NCBI GenBank assembly: GCA_964554795.1
Contig: CAZKQB010000010.1
Span: 10,453-74,452 of the forward strand
Direction of reading: 5' to 3'
DNA length: 64,000 bases
From: SFHK01 sp964554795
Lineage (GTDB): Bacteria > Bacillota > Clostridia > Christensenellales > Aristaeellaceae
Shown here: piece after piece, positions 63,460 through 64,000 of the stretch
Position numbering within the stretch: position 1 is the stretch's first letter
Layout of the letters: each line of letters begins with the position of its first letter
The notes under the pieces: generated by a model
Told to the model about the DNA's origin: nothing
Databases searched by the model: none
What the model saw: only the letters and a program-made list of their open reading frames with translations
Position numbers and translations under genes: made by a program

Positions 63460-63936
63460 ATGGAAGCGATGGAGAAACGGTGGCAGGATGCATGCGTGGA
63501 GCAGGTGCATATCATCCGTCCTGCGCATATAAACGGATCTGGCCGCCTCTTCGGCGGACAGCTTCTTATGTGGATCGATGTGGTAGCCGGCGTGACAGCA
63601 CGCCGGTTTACCAATTCGGACATTACGACTGCCTGTATCGACCATCTTCAGTTTCTTGCGCCCGCGCGAGAAGGCGATTTGCTGGTGCTTGTTGGGCGCG
63701 TAACGTGGACGGGCCGAACCAGTCTTGAGGTGCGCGTGGATACGTTTGTCGAAAAGATGGACGGACGACGCGAAATGGTGAATCGCGCCTATCTGGTGGA
63801 GGTTGCGCTCGACGCAAACGAGAAGCCGAGGCCGATTCCGAGGCTGGTTCTTGAGTCGGAAGAGGACAGGATGGAGTGGAATGCCGCCGAAAAACGCCGG
63901 ATCGCGCGAATGAGTGCGAAAAATGTTAAGAAATAA
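63460..63936 (+). CDS. Acyl-CoA thioesterase (hotdog fold, YciA/BACH type)
   Basis: The 158-residue protein has RPAHINGSGRLFGGQLLMWID (shown in part as GRLFGGQLLMWID), DVVAGVTARRFTNSDITTAC, DHLQFLAPAREGDLLVLVGR and TSLEVRVDTFVEK, the conserved N/D-G-GGxLLxWID and F-P features of acyl-CoA thioesterases. It hydrolyses acyl-CoA to free acid and CoA. Follows the phosphatase-family gene by 15 bases in the gltX unit. Confidence 0.88.
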   Translation: MEAMEKRWQDACVEQVHIIRPAHINGSGRLFGGQLLMWIDVVAGVTARRFTNSDITTACIDHLQFLAPAREGDLLVLVGRVTWTGRTSLEVRVDTFVEKMDGRREMVNRAYLVEVALDANEKPRPIPRLVLESEEDRMEWNAAEKRRIARMSAKNVKK

Positions 63937-63955
63937 ATTTTTTCAAAAAACCCTA

Positions 63956-63984
63956 TTGACAAAAGGTGCGGGGAGTGATAATAT
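63956..63984 (+). promoter_or_regulatory. Promoter at the right edge
   Basis: TTGACA (63956-63961) and TAATAT (63979-63984), 17-base spacer, driving a gene beyond the window. Confidence 0.65.
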
Positions 63985-64000
63985 ATACAAGCTGTCCGCG

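Overview
The window looks like a chromosomal contig from a moderately GC-rich (high-50s percent by eye), Gram-positive, anaerobic clostridial bacterium (Bacillota, probably a gut Clostridia lineage). The basis is a CggR-type glycolytic operon, strong AGGAGG ribosome sites with frequent TTG/GTG starts, ECF vitamin transporter S components, a bacterial glycerol-1-phosphate dehydrogenase, UxaE, and 4Fe-4S/thioredoxin membrane proteins. Genus cannot be assigned from sequence alone. No tRNA or rRNA gene was found.

Layout. 1-3.7 kb: fragments, a damaged AraC-type regulator, an SGNH carbohydrate esterase and a TIM-barrel sugar isomerase. 4.1-9.5 kb: an operon headed by a sigma factor that encodes secreted chagasin-like domains, a TlpA-like lipid-side thioredoxin, a CXXC membrane protein and a ferredoxin/thioredoxin fusion, probably a thiol-disulfide/electron-transfer pathway across the membrane. 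9.7-14.4 kb: cggR-pgk-tpiA-gpmI (lower glycolysis, without gap and eno). 14.7-21.5 kb: a DivIC-like septum protein, a MotA/TolQ-like plus MotB/OmpA-like pair resembling ZorA/ZorB with a third exported protein, tRNA-dihydrouridine synthase, glycerol-1-phosphate dehydrogenase and an Spx/ArsC-like protein.

22.19-47.78 kb: a 25.6 kb siphovirus-type prophage integrated by a large serine integrase inside a sirtuin (NAD-dependent deacylase) gene. The two sirtuin halves lie at the two prophage ends (21546-22185 and 47783-47851), and joining them restores the canonical GAGVSTESGIPDF motif, so attB, attP and the GT crossover can be reconstructed. The left end carries a tandem 58-bp repeat of one attP arm that is interrupted by a 100-N assembly gap. 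The prophage has, in order: leftward integrase and immunity genes, a divergent promoter switch, recombination genes (Gp157, Rad52-like annealase, a frameshifted NinB-like gene, SSB), a deletion-like scar where replication and terminase genes would be expected, portal, a MuF protein with a C-terminal toxin-like extension and an immunity-like gene, capsid, connectors, tail, lysis genes, small regulators, and a terminal cassette of unusual small proteins. No terminase was seen, so it is probably defective or satellite-like.

47.9-64 kb: a structured RNA resembling 6S RNA, tagaturonate epimerase UxaE, a LOR/SDH-domain protein, an endonuclease/exonuclease/phosphatase-family enzyme, a secreted HtrA protease and a SurA/PrsA-like chaperone (leftward), a two-component system, an esterase (leftward), an ECF S component behind a riboswitch-like leader, a TudS/DUF523 protein, a DUF2975-XRE-FolT group, gltX, an alkaline-phosphatase-superfamily protein and an acyl-CoA thioesterase.

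Limits: all functional names come from reading motifs by eye; no database search was run. Several apparent frameshifts could be sequencing or assembly errors, since the contig contains a scaffold gap.
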